Assembly (NCBI GenBank): GCA_008011715.2
Contig: CP136508.1
Location: forward strand, 2,170,001-2,234,000
From: [Empedobacter] haloabium
GTDB taxonomy: Bacteria; Pseudomonadota; Gammaproteobacteria; Burkholderiales; Burkholderiaceae_D
DNA: 64,000 nucleotides
Direction of reading: 5' to 3'
The position numbers and the translations under genes were made by a program. Position 1 is the stretch's first letter. The number at the start of each line of letters is the position of its first letter. Positions 27,358 to 35,893 of the stretch are shown piece by piece. The notes under the pieces are model-generated. The model was not told the origin of the DNA. It searched no databases and was given only the letters and a program-made list of their open reading frames with translations.

Positions 27358-28431
27358 ATGTCAGAAACCACCACGATGGATGCAACGAAAGTAGAACAGT
27401 TTTCCGTACGAATCATGGAGGACTACGGCAATACGCTACGGGGCGCAATGCTCTATATCGGCGACCAACTGGGCTTGTTCAAAGCGCTCGCGCACAGCGA
27501 ATGGGTGACCCTGGACGAGTTGGCACGGCAGACCGGCTTCAATGCCCGCTATCTGCGCGAATGGCTCGGCGCCATGGTCACCGGCAGCTACGTCACATAC
27601 GATCGCGAGACCAGACGCTATCGGATGCCTGCCGAATTCGTCCCAGTGCTCGCCGACGAAGATTCGCCCTATTTCGCTGGCGGGATCATGCAGCTGAGCG
27701 TGCCCTTTGTAAGCATGGCCCCGAGGGTCATCGAAGCCTTCCGCAACGGAGGCGGCTGCCCTGAGGAAGCGTTCCCGATCGAGACCTGGCAAGGTATGGA
27801 ACGGATGACGATGCCGTGGTATAAAAATTTTCTTGTGCAGCACTGGATTCCGTCGCTCGATGGCGTGAAGGAGAAGCTCGAAGCCGGTGGCAGCGTGTTG
27901 GATTTCGGTTGCGGCAGCGGCCTGGCAGCGATCACGATGGCCAAGGCATTCCCACGGGCGCGTATCGTTGGCTGTGACTTCCATCCTCCTTCGATCGAGC
28001 GGGCACGCGCGAACGCCGTCGCCGCCGGGGTAGGCGATCGGGTGACATTCGAGGTCAGCGACTCAGACGCCATCGTCGGCAAGAAGTTCGACTTCGTGAC
28101 CACTTTCGTGGTGATCCATGATGCAACGGATCCTCAGCAAATGTTGAAGGACCTGCGCGCTTCGACTGCGGACGACGGCACCTATCTCATGGTGGAGCTT
28201 AACCTGTCGGAAGAGCTCCACGAAAACATGAATCTGTTCGGCCGTGTGATGTATCCGCAGAGTACGCTTTACTGCATGACGTGCTCGCTATCGCATGGCG
28301 GTGCGGGACTGGGGGCCTTCATGGGCGAAAAGCGTGCACGCCAGATGGCCGAGGTCGCAGGGTTCAGCCGCTTCCGCAAGGTGCCGTCCGATCGCCCTCC
28401 AATGCCGGCGTTGTTCGAGCTGCGGCCTTAA
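27358..28431 (+). CDS. flcA: SAM-dependent methyltransferase with N-terminal winged helix, fluopsin C pathway type
   Basis: A 357-residue enzyme. Residues about 20-100 form a dimerisation/winged-helix domain (LRGAMLYIGDQLGLFKAL, LARQTGFNARYLREWLG). The SAM domain has VLDFGCGSGLAAI (180-192) and IVGCDFHPPSIERA. In fluopsin C synthesis a methyltransferase supplies the N-methyl group of the thiohydroxamate. A GGAG site six bases upstream favours ATG 27358; ATG 27346 is possible and adds METK. It is the last gene of the operon, 45 bases after lyase 2. Alone it could be any small-molecule methyltransferase; the assignment comes from the complete five-gene set. Confidence 0.8.
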   Translation: MSETTTMDATKVEQFSVRIMEDYGNTLRGAMLYIGDQLGLFKALAHSEWVTLDELARQTGFNARYLREWLGAMVTGSYVTYDRETRRYRMPAEFVPVLADEDSPYFAGGIMQLSVPFVSMAPRVIEAFRNGGGCPEEAFPIETWQGMERMTMPWYKNFLVQHWIPSLDGVKEKLEAGGSVLDFGCGSGLAAITMAKAFPRARIVGCDFHPPSIERARANAVAAGVGDRVTFEVSDSDAIVGKKFDFVTTFVVIHDATDPQQMLKDLRASTADDGTYLMVELNLSEELHENMNLFGRVMYPQSTLYCMTCSLSHGGAGLGAFMGEKRARQMAEVAGFSRFRKVPSDRPPMPALFELRP

Positions 28432-28825
28432 GGTAATTCGGTCCGGCATTGCAATGTCATGCGATGCCGGACCTTGGCAAGAGGCGCTACTGTCATCCTT
28501 GCCGGTGCTTGGGCACCTGTACAATCTGACAGGTTTACGAATAAGGCGTCTCGACGCATCATCGCTTCGGCTTGCATCGCGCCATCGACTTCCGGCACGG
28601 GCAGGTGCATGTTTGCGCTTGCGCTGCACCGGCTCATATGTGGTGACGCAGGCCTGCGGAGCGGGACCATGGGTAAGCTGTCGAGCGACTGGAGAATCGC
28701 TGCGCGTCCGACCAGCGAGGGTTTCTGCTTCGCGGCACTCACGCTGAGGTGTACCTGGTCATTGCAGCACAGCTTCGTGCCAATGCTACAGGTGGTATCT
28801 GGTGAATCGTTCAAGAGGAGGAATG
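28432..28825. other. Intergenic stretch after the biosynthetic operon
   Basis: About 390 bases without a gene. A short hairpin, ACCTGT (28,515-28,520) with ACAGGT (28,529-28,534), is the only terminator-like structure and lacks a good T tract, so transcription may continue into the regulator gene. AAGAGGAGG directly precedes that gene. Confidence 0.4.
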
Positions 28826-29299
28826 ATGAATATCGGTCAGGTGGCCAAGTCTTCCGGGGTCTCTGCGAAGATGATCCGCTACTACGAACAAATCGGCCTG
28901 ATTCCGAAGGCCAACCGCTCCGATGCGGGGTACCGCAGCTACAGCTCGTCAGACGCCCACGCTCTCTATTTCATTCGCCGCGCCCGCGACCTGGGGTTCT
29001 CCGTCGAGCAGATATCGGAACTGCTGGCATTATGGCGCGACCGCGAACGCGCGAGCGCGGATGTCAAGGCAATGGCGCTCACGCACGTCGCAGGCTTGAA
29101 GAGCAAGATCGCGGAATTGCAAACGATGGTGCATACACTGGAAAAGCTGGCCGATACCTGTAGCGGCGACGACTGTCCAAATTGCCCTATCATCGAGGAG
29201 CTGGCGGAGCGCGCTGTCGCCCCGTCCACGCCGCGGCTGCCTCCGATTCCAAAGGCCAAGCCATGGCCTGTAGGCGAGATGGCGACCGAAGGCCGGTGA
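28826..29299 (+). CDS. cueR: Copper-responsive MerR-family regulator (CueR type), copy 1
   Basis: A 157-residue regulator starting MNIGQVAKSSGVSAKMIRYYEQIGL. The metal loop is TCSGDDCPNCPII: Cys residues fall at 112 and 120, with Ser77 present, exactly the E. coli CueR positions that define Cu(I)/Ag(I) sensing; Cys117 is extra. A 25-residue proline-rich tail follows. It should bind the ACCTT..AAGGT dyads found in this island and unwind their long-spacer promoters. ATG 28826 is chosen over 28823 because AGGAGG would sit too close to the earlier codon. It lies between the biosynthetic operon and the efflux operon and could control both. Confidence 0.9.
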   Translation: MNIGQVAKSSGVSAKMIRYYEQIGLIPKANRSDAGYRSYSSSDAHALYFIRRARDLGFSVEQISELLALWRDRERASADVKAMALTHVAGLKSKIAELQTMVHTLEKLADTCSGDDCPNCPIIEELAERAVAPSTPRLPPIPKAKPWPVGEMATEGR

Positions 29300-29893
29300 G
29301 TTCAATTGCACGACAAATCCAGAGCTGAAACCGTACCGCGTGGCGGTTCCGGGGGCTGTCTTGCAGGCGATTCAGTGAGAAGGCACCGCAATTTGCATAT
29401 CGCTTCGCGGACTGAGCCGAACGCGCAAGGCACGCTTTAACTACCGATCAATTCCTGGGCGAGCTTGCGTCGCGCAATCGACGCCGGTGCCACTTTTGTA
29501 GTACCCGTGGCCGCTATGGCTTTGCACCGGGCGGTTCGGCAAATCGTTCATGGTTGGTACCCTCGTTCGTGCTCGCACTGCGCGGATGAGGGCACCATAA
29601 TCGTCGCGGCCTGATTCCAGGCTCGCCGGCCGAGGACGACGACGGCGAACACGAGAGTCGCAACGATACGTGCCGCATCCGCATGGCTGCATCGCCGCTG
29701 CTATCGCGACAGTCGGCTATGTCATCCCCTCCATCACTCCAATCGATCAGTGCGATTGGCCGCATTCGCTTCTCAACGTTGTGTCGCATAAGGTGCTCGC
29801 AGCACCGCATCGAGGGACCTGCGTCCTGAGTGGGACGTCGACGTACGCCTGCCTCCAGCTCGGCGAGGGTAGGCCACTCAATTTAATAAATGC
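29300..29893. other. Intergenic stretch between cueR copy 1 and the efflux operon
   Basis: About 590 bases without a supportable gene; all frames are short and lack ribosome sites. It might be the remnant of a lost gene. In P. aeruginosa the efflux genes and the biosynthetic genes are joined through a small metal-binding protein gene; no such gene is visible here. Confidence 0.4.
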
Positions 29894-29924
29894 TTGACTT
29901 TCCAAACGTGGCAAGTCCGATAAC
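29894..29924 (+). promoter_or_regulatory. CueR-type promoter of the MexPQ-OpmE-like operon
   Basis: TTGACT (29,894-29,899), a 19-base spacer and GATAAC (29,919-29,924). Inside lies the imperfect dyad GACTTTCC (29,896-29,903) / GGCAAGTC (29,910-29,917). It has the same layout as the biosynthetic promoter and sits about 60 bases before the efflux genes. Confidence 0.7.
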
Positions 29925-29984
29925 TACGGTATTGCTGCTTTGCCTGCACAGACCAAGTCGACTCCACTCGTGAAAGGAAAAATG

Positions 29985-31157
29985 ATGGAAGTCAAGCCTA
30001 TATGCCTTATCGCTGCGGCGCTCGGCGTGGCGCTCGCCACGACCGGATGTAAGGACTCCGCGCGCGCCGCCACCGCTCCCGCATCCCAGCCGCCCGGCGT
30101 ACCGGTGGCCGAAGTACTCGCGCGACCGGTAACGCCGTTTGTCGAGTACACCGGTTCGTTGACTGCGGTCAAGCGGGTCGAACTGCGTTCGCGGGTGGCC
30201 GGGTATATACAGGAAGTAAGTGTTCCCGAGGGTCAATATGTGAAGAAAGGCCATGGCTTGTTCCTGATTGACCCGCGCCCGTTCCAAGCCGCACTGGCCG
30301 CGGCGAAAGCGCGTCTACAAGAGGCCGAGGCCGCATCAGCGCTCGCACGGGAGGACTACAAGCGAGCCGAACAGCTGTTTGCGCAAAAAATCGTCGCGCG
30401 CGCCAAGTTGGATACCGCGACCGCGTCCCTGAACGCGAGCAAAGCACAGGTCGAAGCCGCGAAGGCGGCGCTCGACGCCGCGAACCTGGATCTGTCCTTC
30501 ACGCGCGTTACCGCGCCGATCAGCGGACGCGTCGGGCATGCCGCCGTCACCGAGGGGAACTATGTCGCCAGCGGTGCGACGCCGCTCACCACGATCGTCT
30601 CGATCGACCCGATCCACGTGTACTTCGACGTGGATGAGCGCACGTATCTGCGCTCGCTGGCCACGGCACGCGACAGCGCGGGCGGGCGGGGAACCGCGAC
30701 GGCAAACGTCAAGGTTGGACTCCTCACCGACCAGGCGTATTCCCGCAGTGGCCGTATCGATTTCGTCTCGAACAGTGCGGATCGCGGCACCGGAACCGTA
30801 CGCCTGCGTGCCGTGGTCGATAATCCCGACGGGCACCTGACCCCGGGGCTGTTTGCCAAGGTTCGACTGGAGACCGGTGCGCCACAGACCAGGATACTCG
30901 TCTCCGACCAGTCCATCGGGACCGACCAGGGCCGGCGCTACGTGCTCGTCGTTGGCAAATCGAACAAGGCCGAATTTCGTCCTGTCGAGCTTGGGCCGGT
31001 GGTCGATGGACTGCGAGTGGTCGAGCAAGGACTGAACCCTGGCGAGCGCATCGTCGTCAAGGGACTGGTTCGGCCGGGAATGGTTGTCACGCCGCTGTCG
31101 GCGGCGATCGACGGCACGCCGATCACGCTCGCCCAGGCAGCCGGAGTGCCGCAATGA
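29985..31157 (+). CDS. RND efflux periplasmic adaptor (MexP-like)
   Basis: A 390-residue membrane-fusion protein. A signal and lipobox (ALATTGC, Cys about residue 19) anchor it. VELRSRVAGYIQEVSVPEGQYVKKGHGLFLID is the biotinyl-lipoyl hairpin, followed by a coiled-coil (about 90-160) and beta-barrel domains with ITAPISGRVGHA-type text (VTAPISGRVGHAAVTEGNYV). It links the pump to the outer-membrane channel. AAGGA is six bases before ATG 29985. Its stop overlaps the pump start (ATGA). Copper-controlled MexPQ-OpmE lies beside the fluopsin genes in P. aeruginosa, so export of fluopsin or of a copper complex is the likely job. Confidence 0.9.
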   Translation: MEVKPICLIAAALGVALATTGCKDSARAATAPASQPPGVPVAEVLARPVTPFVEYTGSLTAVKRVELRSRVAGYIQEVSVPEGQYVKKGHGLFLIDPRPFQAALAAAKARLQEAEAASALAREDYKRAEQLFAQKIVARAKLDTATASLNASKAQVEAAKAALDAANLDLSFTRVTAPISGRVGHAAVTEGNYVASGATPLTTIVSIDPIHVYFDVDERTYLRSLATARDSAGGRGTATANVKVGLLTDQAYSRSGRIDFVSNSADRGTGTVRLRAVVDNPDGHLTPGLFAKVRLETGAPQTRILVSDQSIGTDQGRRYVLVVGKSNKAEFRPVELGPVVDGLRVVEQGLNPGERIVVKGLVRPGMVVTPLSAAIDGTPITLAQAAGVPQ

Positions 31158-34100
31158 CGTTCCCGCGCTTCTTCATCGATCGGCCGATCTTTGCGATCGT
31201 GCTTTCCGTCCTGACCGTGATCGCCGGCACGGTGGCGTTCTTCCGACTTCCTCTTAGCGAGTACCCGTCTGTTACACCTCCGACGGTTCAGGTGACCGCG
31301 TCGTATCCAGGCGCCAACCCCAAGGTGATCGCCGAAACGGTCGCGGCACCACTCGAGCAGGCGATTACCGGTGTCGAAGGCATGTTGTACATGTCGTCGC
31401 AATCGGCTACCGACGGCCGCATGATCCTGACCGTCACGTTCGCACAGGGGACCAACGCCGACATGGCGCAGATCCAGGTGCAGAACCGGGTGGCGCGCGC
31501 GCTGCCGCGCCTGCCGGAGGAAGTCCAGCGCCAGGGTGTCGTCACGCAGAAGACGTCGCCCGATATCCTGATGGTGGTGCACCTGCTGTCGCCCGACAAG
31601 CGCTACGATCCCTTGTACATTTCGAACTACGCGTACCTGCAGGTACGCGATGAGCTATCGCGTATTCCCGGGGTCAGCGACGTGCTGGTCTGGGGCGCCG
31701 GCGAATACAGCATGCGGCTCTGGCTCGATCCCGATCTGATCGCAGCGAGAGGGCTCACGGCGGGCGATGTCATTGCCGCGGTTCGCGAGCAGAACGTTCA
31801 GGTCGCCGCAGGCTCCGTTGGCCAGGCTCCCAACTCGAACGCCGCGTTCCAGGTGACAGTGAATACGCTTGGCCGCCTGACCGACGAACAACAGTTCGGC
31901 GACATCATCGTCCGCGCAGGCAGCGACGGCCAGGTGACGCGGCTGCGTGATGTTGCGCGCATCGAGATGGGCGCTGACGCCTATGCGCTGCGCAGCCTGC
32001 TCGACGGCGAGCCGGCTGTCGCGCTGCAGATCATTCAAAGCCCGGGCGCCAACGCACTCGACGTAGCGCAAGCGGTAAGGGAAACGATGCAGCGCCTCGG
32101 CGCCAAGTTCCCCGCCGGTCTCAGTTCACGCATCGCCTACGACCCGACGGTATTCGTGCGTGCCTCGCTCCAGTCAGTGGCGGCCACTCTGCTCGAGGCA
32201 ATCGTGCTGGTCGTCGTCGTCGTCGTGCTGTTCCTGCGGAACTGGCGGGCGTCGCTGATTCCCCTGATGGCAGTACCTGTATCGCTGATCGGGACGTTCG
32301 CCGTCATGCACGTGATGGGCTTTTCGCTCAACACCCTGTCGCTGTTCGGCCTGGTGCTTTCCATTGGCATCGTCGTCGACGACGCGATCGTGGTGGTCGA
32401 GAACGTCGAACGCCATATCGAGCAGGGGAAAGCGCCACTGCTGGCCGCGAAGCACGCGATGGACGAGGTCACTGGTCCGATCATCGCGATCACCTCGGTG
32501 CTCGCGGCCGTCTTTATCCCGACCGCGTTCCTGAGCGGCCTGCAGGGGGAGTTCTATCGCCAGTTCGCGCTGACGATCGCTATCTCGACCATCCTGTCGG
32601 CGCTCAATTCGCTTACGCTCAGTCCCGCGCTGGCAGGCTTGTTGCTGCGTCCGCGCCCGCCCGCCCGGGAGACCGACTCGCACGGCCTGCGCGGCCGTGC
32701 GGGCCGTTTGCTGGCGGCGTTCAGCCGGCCGTTCGGGCGCGCGCCGGGCGCTTACGGCAATGCGGTCCGCAAGGTGATCGGCGCCAGCGGCTTGGCCCTG
32801 CTGCTGTATGGTGGGCTGCTCGCGCTGACTTACCTCGGATTCAGAGCCGTGCCGCCGGGCTTCGTGCCAATGCAGGACAAATATTATCTGGTCGGGATTG
32901 CTCAACTGCCCAACGGTGCGTCGCTGGAGCGGACCGACGCCGTCGCCAGGCAGATGTCCAGGATCGCGCTTGCCGAGCCCGGTGTCGAAAGCGTCGTTGC
33001 CTTCCCGGGCCTGTCGATCAACGGCTTCGTCAACGTTCCGAACGCCGCGGTAATGTTCGTGATGCTCGATCCATTCGAGGCGCGCGCGACACCCGACCTG
33101 GGTGCGACCGCGATCGCGGGACGCCTGCAGGCGAAGTTCGCCAACATACCCGACGGCTTCCTCGGCGTGTTTCCGCCCCCGCCGGTGCCCGGCCTGGGCG
33201 CAACCGGTGGGTTCAAGCTGCTGGTCGAGGATCGTGGCGGCGCCGGACTCGATGCCCTGGTTCAGCAAGTCCAGACGCTGATGGCAAAGGCCACCGAGTC
33301 CGGGCAGGTGGCCGGATTGATGACCAGCTTCGACGTCAATGCACCGCAGCTCGACGTAGCGGTCGACCGTACGCAGGTCAAGGCGCAGGGCGTCCGTCTT
33401 GCGGACGTCTTCGAGTCGCTCCAGGTCTATCTCGGCTCACTCTACGTCAACGACTTCAACCGGTTTGGCCGCACCTACAAGGTGACGGCGCAAGCCGATG
33501 CCGCGCACCGGATGGAGGCCGAGGCCATTGGCCGCCTGCAGGTACGCAACGGAGCGGGAGAAATGCTGCCACTGTCGTCGTTCGTCACCGTCACGCCGGG
33601 TTCCGGACCGGATCGCGTCATTCACTACAACGGCTACCCCGCCGCGGACATTTCGGGCGGTCCGAACCAGGGCGTCAGTTCAGGGCAAGCGGTAGCGGTC
33701 ATGGAGCGTCTCGCCAAGGAAGTCCTGCCGGAAAGTATGAGCTTCGAATGGACCGATCTCACCTACCAGCAGAAGCTGGCCGGCGCCTCCGCGCTGTTCA
33801 TCTTCCCGCTTTGCGTGCTGCTCGCCTATCTCATCCTCGCGGCGCAATACAACAGCTGGCTGTTGCCCCTGGCGGTCTTGCTGATCGTACCGATGTGCAT
33901 GTTGAGCGCCATCCTCGGCGTCTGGCTGATGGGCGGCGACAACAATGTTTTTGTGCAGATCGGGCTGGTCGTGCTTGTCGGGCTGGCTGCCAAGAACGCG
34001 ATTCTCATCGTCGAGTTTGCCCGTAACCGGGAGGCAGAAGGAGCAGGGCCGCTAGATGCGGTGTTGGAGGCTTGCCGGCTGCGCTTGCGACCTATTCTGA

Positions 34101-34346
34101 TGACTTCGTTTGCCTTCATCGCTGGCGCCGTACCGCTCGTGTTGGCGGACGGTGCGGGCGCCGAGATGCGACAGGCCATGGGCTGTCTCTTATACACATA
34201 TCGCTGTTTTCGCGGGGATGCTTGGCGTGACGGTGTTCGGACTATTTCTGACGCCGGTGTTCTACGTGGTCATGCGCCGGTCATCGGCTCGCGTGGCGCA
34301 GCGCGACGCGAGCGCTCGGCTGCACATGGAGGAGCGCACGTCATGA
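31154..34346 (+). CDS. RND efflux inner-membrane pump (MexQ-like), frameshifted near its 3' end in this sequence
   Basis: An HAE1-type proton antiporter with MTFPRFFIDRPIFAIVLSVL at the start, IVVDDAIVVVENVERH in the proton-relay helix, and IGLVVLVGLAAKNAILIVEFAR. Reading continues to GAEMRQAMG and then breaks. The expected last transmembrane helix (AVFAGMLGVTVFGLFLTPVFYVVMRR) is present one frame over and ends at TGA 34346. The break is a 16-base insertion at about 34,184-34,199; removing it gives about 1058 residues, the normal length. As written, the pump frame instead runs on into the next gene. The insert matches a sequencing adapter, so the real gene is probably intact. It is the likely exporter for the thiohydroxamate or its copper complex. 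Confidence 0.85.
34183..34199. other. Tn5/Nextera mosaic-end match inside the pump gene (probable artefact)
   Basis: CTGTCTCTTATACACAT is identical to 17 of the 19 bases of the Tn5 mosaic end used in tagmentation libraries. It interrupts the codons ATG GGC | ATC GCT, shifts the frame, and has no 9-base target duplication or transposon around it. Confidence 0.85.
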
Positions 34347-35815
34347 GAACACCCCGTCGAGTCCTTGTGCTTTTCCTGGCAACGCTGATCCTGGGCGGAT
34401 GCGCGGCGGTTGGCCCCGATTACACGCCGCCTACGCTCGCCGCCTCGCAGATCCCCGCCAACTTCGGCACCGTCCCGCCCGGCCTGGATATGCGCACCGT
34501 CGAGGTGGCGTGGTGGCAAGCCTTCGACGATCCGGCACTGACCAGTCTTATCGAGCGGGCGCTTGCAGCAAACCACGACATTGGCATGGCCGCGGCACGC
34601 GTCGAGGAGGCGAGGGCGCTGGCGGGCGAGGCTCGCCAGGGCTTCTTGCCGCGTGGTGCTGTCGTGTTAGGCCATGAGAACCGCCGCCGCAGCGACGTCG
34701 AGCTTATGCCTGGTCAGCCAAGGCGGACCGAGACCTACCGTGGTGCGGTGGACGCATCGTGGGAGGTCGATCTGTTCGGCCGTATCCGTCGCTCGGTGGA
34801 AGCCGCCGAAGCGCTGGCGGGCTCCCGCGCGGCGCTGCTGCGCGGCGTGCAGGCAGGTATCGCTGCGTCCGTGGCGGCCACGTGGTTCGAGCTGCAGGGC
34901 ATCGATGCCGAACTTGCAGTCGTGGTCGAGATCAGCGCAAGCCAGCGCGACAGCCTTGGCCTGGTCGAACGGCTGCTGCAAGCTGGCGCCGCCACCGAGT
35001 TCGATCGTCTCCGTGCCGAAGCGCTGTTGCGCGATGCCGAAGCGGTGGTTCCTGAACTGAAGCGTCGTCGTGCCGCGTCCGTCAATGCGCTGGCCGTTCT
35101 TCTGGGGGAAGCTCCACAAACGTTCCGAGCGCCGCCCGCCACCCCGGCCCGCGAGACGTTATCGCTGCGGACCATCGCCATAGGCGATCCTGTCGCGCTG
35201 ATGACGCGGCGTGCCGATGTCGCGGCAGCCGAACGTGACCTTGCGGCAGCGACCGCCCGGATTGGTATCGAGACTGCTGGTCTGTATCCGGATGTCCAGG
35301 TGGAAGGATCGATCGGCCTCGTCGCAGGCAGCCTCGATGCCATAAGCGGCCGCGCCGTGTCCGGCTTGCTCGCGCCAGTCTTGCGCTGGTCATTTCTGGA
35401 TAGCGGGCGCGTGCGAGCGCGGATCGCCGCCAGCGAGGCACGCGGCAGGGAGGCGTTGATCGCATACGAACAGACGGTGCTGCGCGCGCTGCAGGAGGCC
35501 GACGATGCATTCGAAGCCTACGGCGCGGCAGGCCGTACGCTGGAGCTGCGCTTGAGCGAGTCGGCTGCCAATCGCGAGGTGGCACGTCTGGCAAGGGCGC
35601 GCTTCTCGGCCGGGGAGGGCATTTATCTGGACGTCCTGGAGGCCGAGCGGTCCGATTTTGCCAGCCGGCGTGCGCTGGTGGCAGCTCGCACCCAGCAGCG
35701 CCTGGCTGTCGTCAGCATCCACAAGGCACTCGGCGGCGGCTGGGAGGCCTGCGCGCAGGCGGGACTGGACTGTAGTGGCGCCAGTGGCACTCCCAGCTGG
35801 CGCGCCCCGAACTAA
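34343..35815 (+). CDS. RND efflux outer-membrane channel lipoprotein (OpmE/NodT-like)
   Basis: A 490-residue outer-membrane factor. The signal ends in lipobox LILGGC (Cys about residue 20). Typical NodT-family text follows: VGPDYTPPT, WWQAFDDPALTSLIERALAANHDIGMAAARVEEARA, a long helical region, and LYPDVQVEGSIGL. The ATG overlaps the pump's restored stop (ATGA at 34,343-34,346), which independently supports the view that the pump's true end is 34346. It completes the tripartite exporter. Confidence 0.9.
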   Translation: MRTPRRVLVLFLATLILGGCAAVGPDYTPPTLAASQIPANFGTVPPGLDMRTVEVAWWQAFDDPALTSLIERALAANHDIGMAAARVEEARALAGEARQGFLPRGAVVLGHENRRRSDVELMPGQPRRTETYRGAVDASWEVDLFGRIRRSVEAAEALAGSRAALLRGVQAGIAASVAATWFELQGIDAELAVVVEISASQRDSLGLVERLLQAGAATEFDRLRAEALLRDAEAVVPELKRRRAASVNALAVLLGEAPQTFRAPPATPARETLSLRTIAIGDPVALMTRRADVAAAERDLAAATARIGIETAGLYPDVQVEGSIGLVAGSLDAISGRAVSGLLAPVLRWSFLDSGRVRARIAASEARGREALIAYEQTVLRALQEADDAFEAYGAAGRTLELRLSESAANREVARLARARFSAGEGIYLDVLEAERSDFASRRALVAARTQQRLAVVSIHKALGGGWEACAQAGLDCSGASGTPSWRAPN

Positions 35816-35829
35816 ATCGTCGACGGTGC

Positions 35830-35860
35830 TTGACCTTCCCACGGAGGGAAGCACCAGACT
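35830..35860 (+). promoter_or_regulatory. CueR-type promoter of copA copy 1
   Basis: TTGACC (35,830-35,835), a 19-base spacer and CAGACT (35,855-35,860). The spacer holds CCTTCCC and GGGAAGC arms. It lies 33 bases upstream of the ATPase gene and reads toward it. Confidence 0.75.
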
Positions 35861-35893
35861 TCACCTTAACAAAAACACTCGAGGGAGAAAATC

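Noticed and set aside
34183..34199. A genuine Tn5 insertion scar
   Set aside because: No transposon body, no second end and no 9-base target duplication; an adapter artefact is simpler.
31154..35815. A single giant pump-channel fusion protein
   Set aside because: The fusion results from the 16-base adapter-like insert; the pump's true end and the channel's own start, signal peptide and lipobox are visible.
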